Below, one piece after another: positions 6,476-12,710 of a stretch of DNA of 17,219 bases. The notes beneath the pieces were generated by a model, which saw nothing but the letters and a program-made list of their open reading frames with translations, had not been told where the DNA came from and ran no database searches. This DNA comes from an uncultured Collinsella sp. (GTDB lineage: Bacteria; Actinomycetota; Coriobacteriia; Coriobacteriales; Coriobacteriaceae): positions 1 to 17,219 of the forward strand of contig CABRZN010000027.1 of the NCBI GenBank assembly GCA_902475445.1, in the 5' to 3' direction. The translations under genes were made by a program, and so were the position numbers. Each line of letters starts with the position of its first letter. Position 1 is the stretch's first letter.

Positions 6476-7717
6476 ATGGATAAGTTTCTTAACTGGCTGG
6501 AAAACAGCTTCGCCCCCAAGATGAACGTGGTGAACAACAACATTTGGGTCATCACCATCAAGGATTCTGTCATGCAGATCCTGCCGTTCATTCTTCTGGG
6601 CTCGGTCTTTTGCGTGTTGTCGGTAGTCGAGGATTTCTTCTCTTTGCCGATCTCGTTCGACGGCCTGTTTGGCTGGACCATGGGCATGGTGGCCGTGCTG
6701 GTCGCATTCCTCATCCCCTTCAACTTCTGCGAGAAGCGCAAGCTGCGCAAGCAGCGCCTGATTGCGGGATGCGCGGGTCTCATCCTCTTCTTCATCTCCA
6801 TTCAGCCCCAGCTCGTGATCGAAGGAGCTGCGGGCTTCGGTTCGAGCGCGTTCGGCGCGGGCGGCATGTTCTGCGCTATCTTCACCGGCGTAGTCACGAG
6901 CTTGGTGTTTCGCCTGTTTGGTTCGTTCTCGCTCTTCAGCGACGAGAGCGTGGTCCCCGACTTCGTGCGTCAGTGGTTTGACGCCTTGCTTCCCATCGCC
7001 TGCGTGATCGTGCTTGGCTTTGTGTGCACGGACGTCTTCGGCATCAACATGTACTCCGTGGTGACGGGCATCTTCATGCCGTTCTCGTCCTTCCTGAACA
7101 CGTGGTACGGCTTCATTTTCTTCAATTTCCTCAACTGCTTCATCTACTCCATGGGTATCTCCGCGTGGGTGCTTACCCCGGTCGAGCAGCCCGTCAAGCT
7201 GGCAGCGATCGCTGCGAACATCGCCATGGCTGCCGCCGGCACCGCTACCGCCGCGAACCTCAACATGTTCACCGAGACGCTCATCTACACCTGCTACCTG
7301 TGGTGGGGTGGCATCGGCTGCACCTTCCCGCTGGTCATTATGCTCATGCGCTCTAAGTCAAAGCAGCTTTCGAGCCTGGGTAAGGCGTGCCTGGCCCCTG
7401 CCATCTGCCAGATCAACGAGCCCGTGGTCTTTGGTTGCATCGCCTGGAACCCCATCATGATGATCCCCATGTGGATTATCGGTGTCGTGCTGCCCGCCGT
7501 GTGCTGGCTCGGCTGCAAGGTCCTGCAGTTCGCACCCATCTCGACCATCCAGTTCGATTTCTGGTACTGCCCGTTCCCCATCTCGACGTGGTTCTCGTCC
7601 GGCGGCTCTATCATCGCCGTGCTGTTCGCCATCGTCTTGATGCTGCTTGCAGGCCTTATCTGGTACCCCTTCTTCAAGGTGTATGAGAAGCAGTGCCTGG
7701 CCAAGGAAGCTGAGTAG
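6476..7717 (+). CDS. PTS Lac/cellobiose-family EIIC permease
   Basis: A 413-residue membrane permease, mostly hydrophobic with about 8-10 spans. It fits the Lac-family EIIC fold: TIKDSVMQILPFILLGS near the N-terminus, WWGGIGCTFPL (276-286), and the signature PAICQINEPVVFG...WNPIMMIP (308-331), whose Glu315 is the conserved sugar-site acid. It is somewhat shorter than usual for the family. In the region where related permeases have a GIHG motif, this protein reads GISAWVLTP (227-235), so the conserved His appears to be Ser. That alignment is by eye. It transports and, with EIIB, phosphorylates the sugar. It is translationally coupled to its neighbours, with 6 bases upstream and 3 bases before the GH1 start. 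Confidence 0.9.
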   Translation: MDKFLNWLENSFAPKMNVVNNNIWVITIKDSVMQILPFILLGSVFCVLSVVEDFFSLPISFDGLFGWTMGMVAVLVAFLIPFNFCEKRKLRKQRLIAGCAGLILFFISIQPQLVIEGAAGFGSSAFGAGGMFCAIFTGVVTSLVFRLFGSFSLFSDESVVPDFVRQWFDALLPIACVIVLGFVCTDVFGINMYSVVTGIFMPFSSFLNTWYGFIFFNFLNCFIYSMGISAWVLTPVEQPVKLAAIAANIAMAAAGTATAANLNMFTETLIYTCYLWWGGIGCTFPLVIMLMRSKSKQLSSLGKACLAPAICQINEPVVFGCIAWNPIMMIPMWIIGVVLPAVCWLGCKVLQFAPISTIQFDFWYCPFPISTWFSSGGSIIAVLFAIVLMLLAGLIWYPFFKVYEKQCLAKEAE

Positions 7718-7720
7718 ACC

Positions 7721-9184
7721 ATGGCCGCTATGGACAACGCCGGCACGCAGGCTGGATTGTCGATGCGAGACGCGAGCGCCGGCGAGTTTCCCCAGGGTTT
7801 TCTGTGGGGCGGCGCGACGTCGTCTTGTCAGATCGAGGGCGGCTACGGCTTGGACGGACGGGGGGATACCCTATACGACTACCTGCCGGTGAGCAAGAAC
7901 CGCTACGCCTGGTATACCGAGGGAAACCACCTGACCCAGGACGCCTATTATCCGTGCCGCAAGGGTATCGATTTCTACCACACGTACCGTGAGGACATTG
8001 CGCTGCTGGCGCAGATGGGCATCAAGGCGTTCCGTCTCTCCGTTGCATGGTCCCGCATCTTCCCAACTGGTGAGGAGGAGCAGCCCTGCGAAGAAGGTCT
8101 CGCCTTCTATGAGAGCGTGGTAGACGAGCTGTTGGCGCACGGCATTCAGCCTGTGGTGACGATCCTGCATTACGACATCCCGCTGGCGCTGATTGAGCGA
8201 TATAACGGTTTTGCAAGCCGTCGGGTTGTCGACCTGTACGTGCGCTACGCGACGGCGCTGTTCGATCGCTTGGGAAGTAAGGTGCCGTACTGGCTCACGT
8301 TCAACGAGATCAACATCATGGAGCACTGCCCGCTCGATGCTGGCGTTCGTGACCTGGGAGATGATCCTCGCGAGACCATCGCGCGCACCGCGCATCACCA
8401 GTTCTTGGCCAGTGCCCGTGCGATCAACGAGTACCGTCGTCGTGGTTATACGGGTAAAGTCGGCTGCATGCTCGGGTACGAGCCGGTGTATCCGCAGACC
8501 TGCAATCCCGAGGACGTCCTGATGGCTTGGAACAGCGAGCGCCAGCAGCTCCAATACAGCGATGTCCAGGCGTTTGGTCGCTACGACCAGGCCGTGCTCG
8601 ATGGGTACGACGCGAATGGCTGGGATGTAGTGCGCGAGGGCGATTTGAAAGAGATCGCGACGGGGTCGGTGGACTTCGTCTCGTTTAGCTACTACTCGAG
8701 TGCGACGGTAAGTGCAGATCCGAATGCGGCTATGGAGCGCGGCAACATCACCTACAGCGTTGAGAACCCGTATCTGCAACGCACCCAGTGGGGATGGCTG
8801 ATCGATCCGCTCGGCTTGGAGCTGGCGCTTCGCAAGCTTTATGACCGGTATCGCCTACCGCTCTTCATTGTTGAATGCGGACTGGGTGTTCGGGAATGTC
8901 CTCCCGCAGACGGCGGTCCCATCCAGGATGACTACCGTATCGACTATCTGCGTCGGCACATCGAGGCCGCGCGATGCGCAGTGGCGGCGGGCGTGGACCT
9001 TATGGGATTTCTCACGTGGTCTCCCTTGGATATGCCCAGCGCGGCGACGGGGGAGCAGGAGAAACGTTACGGCTTTGTCTATGTGGACGCGGACAACCAG
9101 GGATGCGGCACATACGAACGAAGCAAGAAGGCGAGTTTTGATTGGTATGCCAAGGTCATCGCGACAAACGGTGCCGAGGTATAA
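7721..9184 (+). CDS. GH1 6-phospho-beta-glucosidase
   Basis: A 487-residue cytoplasmic glycosidase that would cleave the phosphorylated disaccharide or aryl-glucoside delivered by the adjacent PTS. GH1 landmarks in order: FPQGFLWGGATSSCQIEGG (23-41), FRLSVAWSRIFPTG (104-117), acid/base Glu196 in TFNEI, and nucleophile Glu385 in FIVECG. The 6-phosphate-binding block is SAATGEQEKRYGFVYVD, where Ser440, Lys448 and Tyr450 line up with BglA-type enzymes. The nucleophile motif is normally TENG; here it is VECG, with the Glu kept but the Thr and Asn changed. The first 20 residues precede the conserved domain, so the ATG at 7763 is an alternative start. AAGGA lies about 13 bases before 7721, slightly far. 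It overlaps no neighbour; the EIIA ribosome site overlaps its stop codon. Confidence 0.93.
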   Translation: MAAMDNAGTQAGLSMRDASAGEFPQGFLWGGATSSCQIEGGYGLDGRGDTLYDYLPVSKNRYAWYTEGNHLTQDAYYPCRKGIDFYHTYREDIALLAQMGIKAFRLSVAWSRIFPTGEEEQPCEEGLAFYESVVDELLAHGIQPVVTILHYDIPLALIERYNGFASRRVVDLYVRYATALFDRLGSKVPYWLTFNEINIMEHCPLDAGVRDLGDDPRETIARTAHHQFLASARAINEYRRRGYTGKVGCMLGYEPVYPQTCNPEDVLMAWNSERQQLQYSDVQAFGRYDQAVLDGYDANGWDVVREGDLKEIATGSVDFVSFSYYSSATVSADPNAAMERGNITYSVENPYLQRTQWGWLIDPLGLELALRKLYDRYRLPLFIVECGLGVRECPPADGGPIQDDYRIDYLRRHIEAARCAVAAGVDLMGFLTWSPLDMPSAATGEQEKRYGFVYVDADNQGCGTYERSKKASFDWYAKVIATNGAEV

Positions 9185-9197
9185 GGAGGAATACAAG

Positions 9198-9599
9198 ATG
9201 GATGACGAGATCAAGGCCCCTTTCGAGGGTATGAATGAGGAAGAGAAGACGGCGTACATCATGCAGCGCGCTCTGGAAATCATTATGAGTTCCGGAGATG
9301 CCCGTACGTTGGCAAAGCAGGCTCTTGACCAGGCGCTTGCCGGTGACTTTGAGGCTGCAGCTGCCACGATGAAGTCCTCTGAGGGCAAGCAGTACGCTGC
9401 CCATAATATCCAGACCGAGATGATTCAGGGCGATATCCGCGGTGGCGACGAAAAGATGGGCTACAACGTACTCTTCGCTCACGCGCAGGACACGTTGATG
9501 ACCATCCAGACCGAGGTCAACATGACGCGCAACATGATCAACATCATGAAGTCGTACGAGGAGCGCATCGCTGCTCTTGAGGCGAAGCTCCAGGCGTAG
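9198..9599 (+). CDS. PTS Lac/cellobiose-family EIIA
   Basis: A 133-residue, mostly helical phosphocarrier that takes phosphate from HPr and gives it to EIIB; the family forms trimers. The characteristic helix motif is LFAHAQDTLMTIQTEV, with the phosphorylatable His95. His69 in AAHNIQTEMIQGD matches the conserved AH..QT..IQ helix. The canonical motif is HAQDHLM, so the second His is replaced by Thr98. An N-terminal extension of about 18 acidic residues precedes the first helix. AAGGAGG at 9183-9189 overlaps the GH1 stop codon and places the start at 9198. The upstream open frame runs through the GH1 gene and is not used. Strong coupling shows it belongs to the same operon. Confidence 0.92.
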   Translation: MDDEIKAPFEGMNEEEKTAYIMQRALEIIMSSGDARTLAKQALDQALAGDFEAAAATMKSSEGKQYAAHNIQTEMIQGDIRGGDEKMGYNVLFAHAQDTLMTIQTEVNMTRNMINIMKSYEERIAALEAKLQA

Positions 9600-9606
9600 A
9601 TCAAAA

Positions 9607-9633
9607 CGCATGCCGCCACCACGGCGGCATGCG
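9607..9633 (+). other. Intercistronic hairpin without a U-tract
   Basis: A perfect 11-bp stem, CGCATGCCGCC (9607-9617) with GGCGGCATGCG (9623-9633), has a 5-base loop. It is 8 bases after the EIIA stop codon. No T run follows, so it is unlikely to be a simple terminator. It may instead stabilise the upstream mRNA or reduce expression of the HPr-like gene. Confidence 0.7.
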
Positions 9634-9675
9634 CGGATGGTTCGATGGCAGCGATTGTATTCTAGGGAGTATGAG

Positions 9676-9945
9676 ATGGAATCCGTGGACGTGCTGATTA
9701 TGGATCCGCGTGGTCTGCACGCACAAAACGCCTCGCAACTTGTGGCGATGGCAATGGAGTTTCCTGATCAGACGAAGATATCGATTGTCTCCCAAGATGG
9801 ACGGCGACTGGATGCGCGCTCGCCCATGAGGTTGCTATCCGCTGGATTTACGTGCGGCGACACGCTGCGTATCGAGGCGGACGGGCCCGATGAGTGCGAA
9901 GCGGTGCAGCGCATGGTCCGATTGGTACGCAGCTGGGGCCAGTGA
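9676..9945 (+). CDS. HPr-like PTS phosphocarrier
   Basis: An 89-residue protein of HPr length and layout. The active His is at position 15 in RGLHAQNASQLV, exactly the HPr position. The usual following Arg17-Pro18 is replaced by Gln17-Asn18. The region equivalent to the regulatory Ser46 helix reads DARSPMRLLS (Ser49), followed by the FTCGDTLRIEADGPDECEAVQRMVRLV end typical of HPr (G..i.i.a.G.de..A...l). AGGGAG at 9664-9669 gives a 6-base spacing and selects this start over the out-of-frame ATG at 9671. It is probably a dedicated phosphocarrier or regulator for this locus, rather than the general HPr. The loss of Arg17, which helps phosphate transfer in canonical HPr, makes altered kinetics or partner choice likely (inference). 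Confidence 0.85.
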   Translation: MESVDVLIMDPRGLHAQNASQLVAMAMEFPDQTKISIVSQDGRRLDARSPMRLLSAGFTCGDTLRIEADGPDECEAVQRMVRLVRSWGQ

Positions 9946-10015
9946 GGGCGCTGGGTGCGCGAAGATTAAGAAACGCAACAAGTGCGGCTATGTGCTCGCA
10001 CGAAAGGAGAGGGCA

Positions 10016-10735
10016 ATGAAGAAGCTCATCGCGGAGCAGTCGTTTTGGGACTTGTTTCCCCAGACGGTTATCGGTGTTGTCGCCGTTGCGGGTATGAAGC
10101 CGTCCGGCGAGATTGGCGACGACGACCTAGCGCAGATCGAGCAGCTGCTCGACACCGCCAACCGTCGCGCCGAGCGTCACCTTACGAGCGAGACGATCTC
10201 GAAAAACGAGGTTGTCGCCGTGTGGCGCGATGCGTATCAGAAGTTCAAGACGAAGCGCGGCGCGCGATGCTCCATCGAGAACCTGCTCAAGCGCGTGCTA
10301 AAGGACAAACCGGTGGGTCATATTACCCCTGCGGTCGATCTCTATAACGCCATATCTCTGAGCTATGCACTGCCGTGCGGCGGGGAGGATCTTGATCATA
10401 TCGAGGGCGATATGCGCCTGACGGTTACCGAGGGAGGCGATTCGTTCCGCCCTCTGGGAGAAGACGATGAGCCCACGCTCCCCGGCGAGCTGTGCTACCT
10501 GGACGACGCCGGTGCGGTGTGCCGTTGCTGGAACTGGCGTGATGGCGTTCGTACCGCGCTCAACGACGAGACTTCGAGCGCCGTCATGATTATCGAGTGT
10601 GTTGATCCGGCGCGCGTTGACGACACCAAGGCGGCTATCGCGGAGCTCGGCGAGCATTTGGAAACTTTCTTTGGCTGTGAGATCGTGTCGTCGGGCCTGC
10701 TGACGGTGGATAATCGTGAGATCGTGATCGCCTAG
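10016..10735 (+). CDS. Stand-alone B3/B4 (PheT-like) domain protein
   Basis: A 239-residue cytoplasmic protein of the B3_4 family, the domain that in phenylalanyl-tRNA synthetase beta edits mischarged tRNA. Stand-alone versions are widespread, with unproven substrates. Recognisable blocks: WDLFPQTVIGVVAVAGM (11-27), WRDAYQKFKTKRGARCSIENLLKRVL (70-95), PAVDLYNAISLSYALPCGGEDLDHIEGDMRL (105-135), SFRPLGE (143-149), PGELCYLDDAGAVCRCWNWRDGVRTAL (156-182). AAAGGAG at 10003-10009 is 6 bases before the ATG, which makes the longer open frame upstream unnecessary. It is the last gene of the PTS operon, 70 bases after the HPr-like gene, and is followed by a cluster of hairpins. A link to sugar use is not obvious; it could clear a mischarged tRNA or bind a small molecule. 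Confidence 0.88.
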   Translation: MKKLIAEQSFWDLFPQTVIGVVAVAGMKPSGEIGDDDLAQIEQLLDTANRRAERHLTSETISKNEVVAVWRDAYQKFKTKRGARCSIENLLKRVLKDKPVGHITPAVDLYNAISLSYALPCGGEDLDHIEGDMRLTVTEGGDSFRPLGEDDEPTLPGELCYLDDAGAVCRCWNWRDGVRTALNDETSSAVMIIECVDPARVDDTKAAIAELGEHLETFFGCEIVSSGLLTVDNREIVIA

Positions 10736-10772
10736 CGAAATGGATGCTGTGAAATAGCGTGCGAAACGATGC

Positions 10773-10841
10773 AGGGCGCGCATATCGGCTTGTTTGGAAG
10801 CCGGCGCCCTACGGAATAGTTGCAGCTGGGTCCTGCGACCC
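10773..10841 (+). other. Two consecutive stem-loops downstream of the PTS operon
   Basis: The first has an outer stem AGGGCGC (10773-10779) with GCGCCCT (10804-10810) and an inner stem CGGCTT (10786-10791) with AAGCCG (10798-10803). A 6-base bulge lies on the left side only. The second is GGGTC (10828-10832) with GACCC (10837-10841) and a 4-base loop. Neither is followed by T residues. They sit immediately before the larger terminator-like stem at 10843-10877. Confidence 0.55.
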
Positions 10842-10842
10842 G

Positions 10843-10885
10843 GACTGAAGCCGTCCTGGGCAGGGACGGCTTCAGTCGTTTAGAT
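10843..10885 (+). terminator. Likely terminator of the PTS operon
   Basis: A 14-bp perfect stem (10843-10856 with 10864-10877; arms ACTGAAGCCGTCC and GGACGGCTTCAGT plus an outer G-C) has a 7-base loop. It is followed by a weak T-rich stretch (cgtttagattcgtt). It is about 108 bases after the B3/B4 stop codon. The symmetric stem could also act on the minus strand, but that would lie beyond the converging gene. Confidence 0.65.
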
Positions 10886-10927
10886 TCGTTATGCAGCCTT
10901 AAAAACCATCGGGCAGGTGGGGTAGCC

Positions 10928-11025
10928 AAAAGAGCCCCGTCCCAAAAAGACTGCCCTCGCTGCGGCCGGCTAGTCCTGAGCCTTGATGCTGGGCAGCAGA
11001 ATCTGGGCGAGGTAGTCGCACTCGA
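10928..11025. repeat. 98-bp direct repeat, right copy (parent copy)
   Basis: Counterpart of 3394-3491, differing only at 10963. Here the sequence is in its natural setting: the last 18 codons and stop of the intact minus-strand membrane-protein gene, plus its downstream flank. This is why it is taken as the original of the pair. Confidence 0.97.
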
Positions 11026-12472
11026 GCTTGGTCGCGGCGTCGGCCTTGCCGTCCTTGCCGACCAGCACGTTCTTGATTTGGCTGTAGGTGTAGCGGTTGC
11101 CGGTCGTAAGCTCGACCAGCTCAATGGCCTGGTCCATGGGGTAGGTCGATACGGGGTCCTGCGTGCGCCCGTTGATGGTCTGTGCCACCACATACGGATA
11201 GACGGGGCCGCTTGCGTAGACGGTGTAGCCGTTGCCCAGGTCGGTTTTCCCCAAAACCGTATCGCCGTCGTCGGGCGTAAAGTTCTCGCCGTCGCGCACG
11301 GCGACAAGCGTCACGAGCGGCGTATTGGTATCGCCCGCTAGATAAATGCACAGCGTGTTGCCGTTCTGCCACGTCGCGACCTTGCCATACCACTCAATGG
11401 GAATATCGAGCTGATACAGGTCGGTTGCCTTATGCCGAGCGTCGGCGTCGCGGGCGGCCTGCGCCTCGCGTGCGCTCACGGCGCTGGCGGCGGCGTCGCG
11501 GCGCGTGGTCGCCGCCTGCTGCAGCACCTTGGCGACCGCGGCGGAGCTCACCCCGCCCTCCTCGGCATACTTGGCGGCGGCGTCAATCTGGTCATCGGTC
11601 ACCGTATCGGACGCGGGCACCTTGAACGTAAAGCTGGCCTGGTCGCGCAGGTCCTGCCCGTCACTCTTTACCGTAACCTGGGCCTTGGTTGTTGGGACGG
11701 TGTAGATGGTGCCGTCGGCCGCGATGGGGGAGGCGGCAATGGAGAGCGTGTAGTCACCGGGTAGCAGTTTGATGCCACGGCCGTGCTCGTCAACATAGAG
11801 TGTTTCGCTTACGGAGGAGCCGTCAGAATCCTGGCCGCTCACCTGTACGGGAATCTTGGAGCCGGTGGAACAGTCGAGCCCCGCGGCATATACACCAATC
11901 TGCACCGACATCATCGTGTGGGCATTGGCGGCGGCGATGGCAGCCTGCTCTTGCCGGTATCCGTTCCAGGCTGCGTAGCCTGCGCCGCCGGCGACGAGCG
12001 CAACGGCCACAGCGCCGGCGACCATTAGATTGCGGCGCTTGGGCGACATCTTGCGATGGCGGACCTCGGCCTCATGTGCCGAAGGAACGGACGGTAGAGG
12101 AATATCGCCCATGGCGATGGTCTCGTCCACGGCAGGCGCGGAGCCTAAGCCAGGGAGCTCGCGGGTCAGCGAATCTTCGGCCGGCAAGCTGTCGAGCAAG
12201 ATGGTTTCTTCGCTCGTGTCGGATTCGGGCTGGTCGTCGGCCCCGCATTCGGATTCCTGGTGCCCCGCTTCGTCTTCGGTGGGCGCGGCGCCATCGTCTT
12301 TTGCATCCTGATCATCGGGCTGCGCCTCGATTTCCGGCTCATCCTGCACATCAACGCTCGAATCGTCAAACGCAATCTCGGCCAGCGCGATCTGGTCTAG
12401 GCTCTCCAGGGCCTCGGCGCATGCTTCTGCATCTTGGGCCGCATCCTCTTGGCCCATCGTCTCATCTTTCAT
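10970..12472 (-). CDS. Single-pass membrane protein with acidic cytoplasmic tail
   Basis: A 500-residue protein I do not recognise by name. Residues 1-135 are highly acidic and probably disordered. They contain two similar short motifs, SEETILLDSLP (87-97) and VDETIAMGDIP (115-125). A basic stretch RHRKMSPKRRN (138-148) precedes one membrane helix at about 149-169 (LMVAGAVAVALVAGGAGYAAW). This predicts an N-in, C-out topology. Outside lies a beta-sandwich-like part (LLPGDYTLSIAASP), an Ala-rich coiled segment (RRDAAASAVSAREAQAARDADARH), and a C-terminal domain with repeated Tyr-rich strands. The start at 12472 was chosen because a G-rich site (TTGGGGGA) lies 5 bases upstream; an ATG at 12526 lacks a ribosome site. 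A role in envelope sensing or stress is possible but unproven. Its 3' end is duplicated at 3394-3491. Confidence 0.8.
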   Translation of the reverse strand: MKDETMGQEDAAQDAEACAEALESLDQIALAEIAFDDSSVDVQDEPEIEAQPDDQDAKDDGAAPTEDEAGHQESECGADDQPESDTSEETILLDSLPAEDSLTRELPGLGSAPAVDETIAMGDIPLPSVPSAHEAEVRHRKMSPKRRNLMVAGAVAVALVAGGAGYAAWNGYRQEQAAIAAANAHTMMSVQIGVYAAGLDCSTGSKIPVQVSGQDSDGSSVSETLYVDEHGRGIKLLPGDYTLSIAASPIAADGTIYTVPTTKAQVTVKSDGQDLRDQASFTFKVPASDTVTDDQIDAAAKYAEEGGVSSAAVAKVLQQAATTRRDAAASAVSAREAQAARDADARHKATDLYQLDIPIEWYGKVATWQNGNTLCIYLAGDTNTPLVTLVAVRDGENFTPDDGDTVLGKTDLGNGYTVYASGPVYPYVVAQTINGRTQDPVSTYPMDQAIELVELTTGNRYTYSQIKNVLVGKDGKADAATKLECDYLAQILLPSIKAQD

Positions 12473-12552
12473 ATATCCCCCAAGCTCGACATCGGGACAA
12501 CACTGTACCCAAAAACGGGGCTCCATAGAGCCGCCGCATGATTTGAAATCCG

Positions 12553-12562
12553 ATTTTATATA
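12553..12562 (-). promoter_or_regulatory. Candidate -10 region of the membrane-protein gene
   Basis: TATATAAAAT on the minus strand, in the only A/T-rich part of the 240-base gap. It would give a 5' leader of roughly 75 bases to the ATG at 12472. No clear -35 hexamer is visible. Confidence 0.35.
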
Positions 12563-12601
12563 TGCGCGTGTTTTTGAATAGATGAATAGAGGCGCAACGA
12601 C

Positions 12602-12642
12602 AAAAAGCCCCCGGAAAGCGAGCGAAACGCTTTTCGGGGGCT
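12602..12642 (-). terminator. Rho-independent terminator for the TetR-membrane protein unit
   Basis: A 15-bp stem with one G-T wobble (12606-12620 with 12628-12642) has a 7-base loop. On the minus strand it is followed by TTTTTG (12606-12601). It lies about 70 bases after the stop codon of the minus-strand membrane gene at 12711. Confidence 0.93.
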
Positions 12643-12710
12643 CTGCGAGACATTGGATTGAAAGGCCTGGTGAGCGGGCCTATGCCCAAGTGCCAACAGC
12701 GGCCAACATG

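Noticed and set aside
9982..10001. GTGCG/CGCAC hairpin before the B3/B4 gene
   Set aside because: Five base pairs with a 10-base loop is within chance expectation for this composition.
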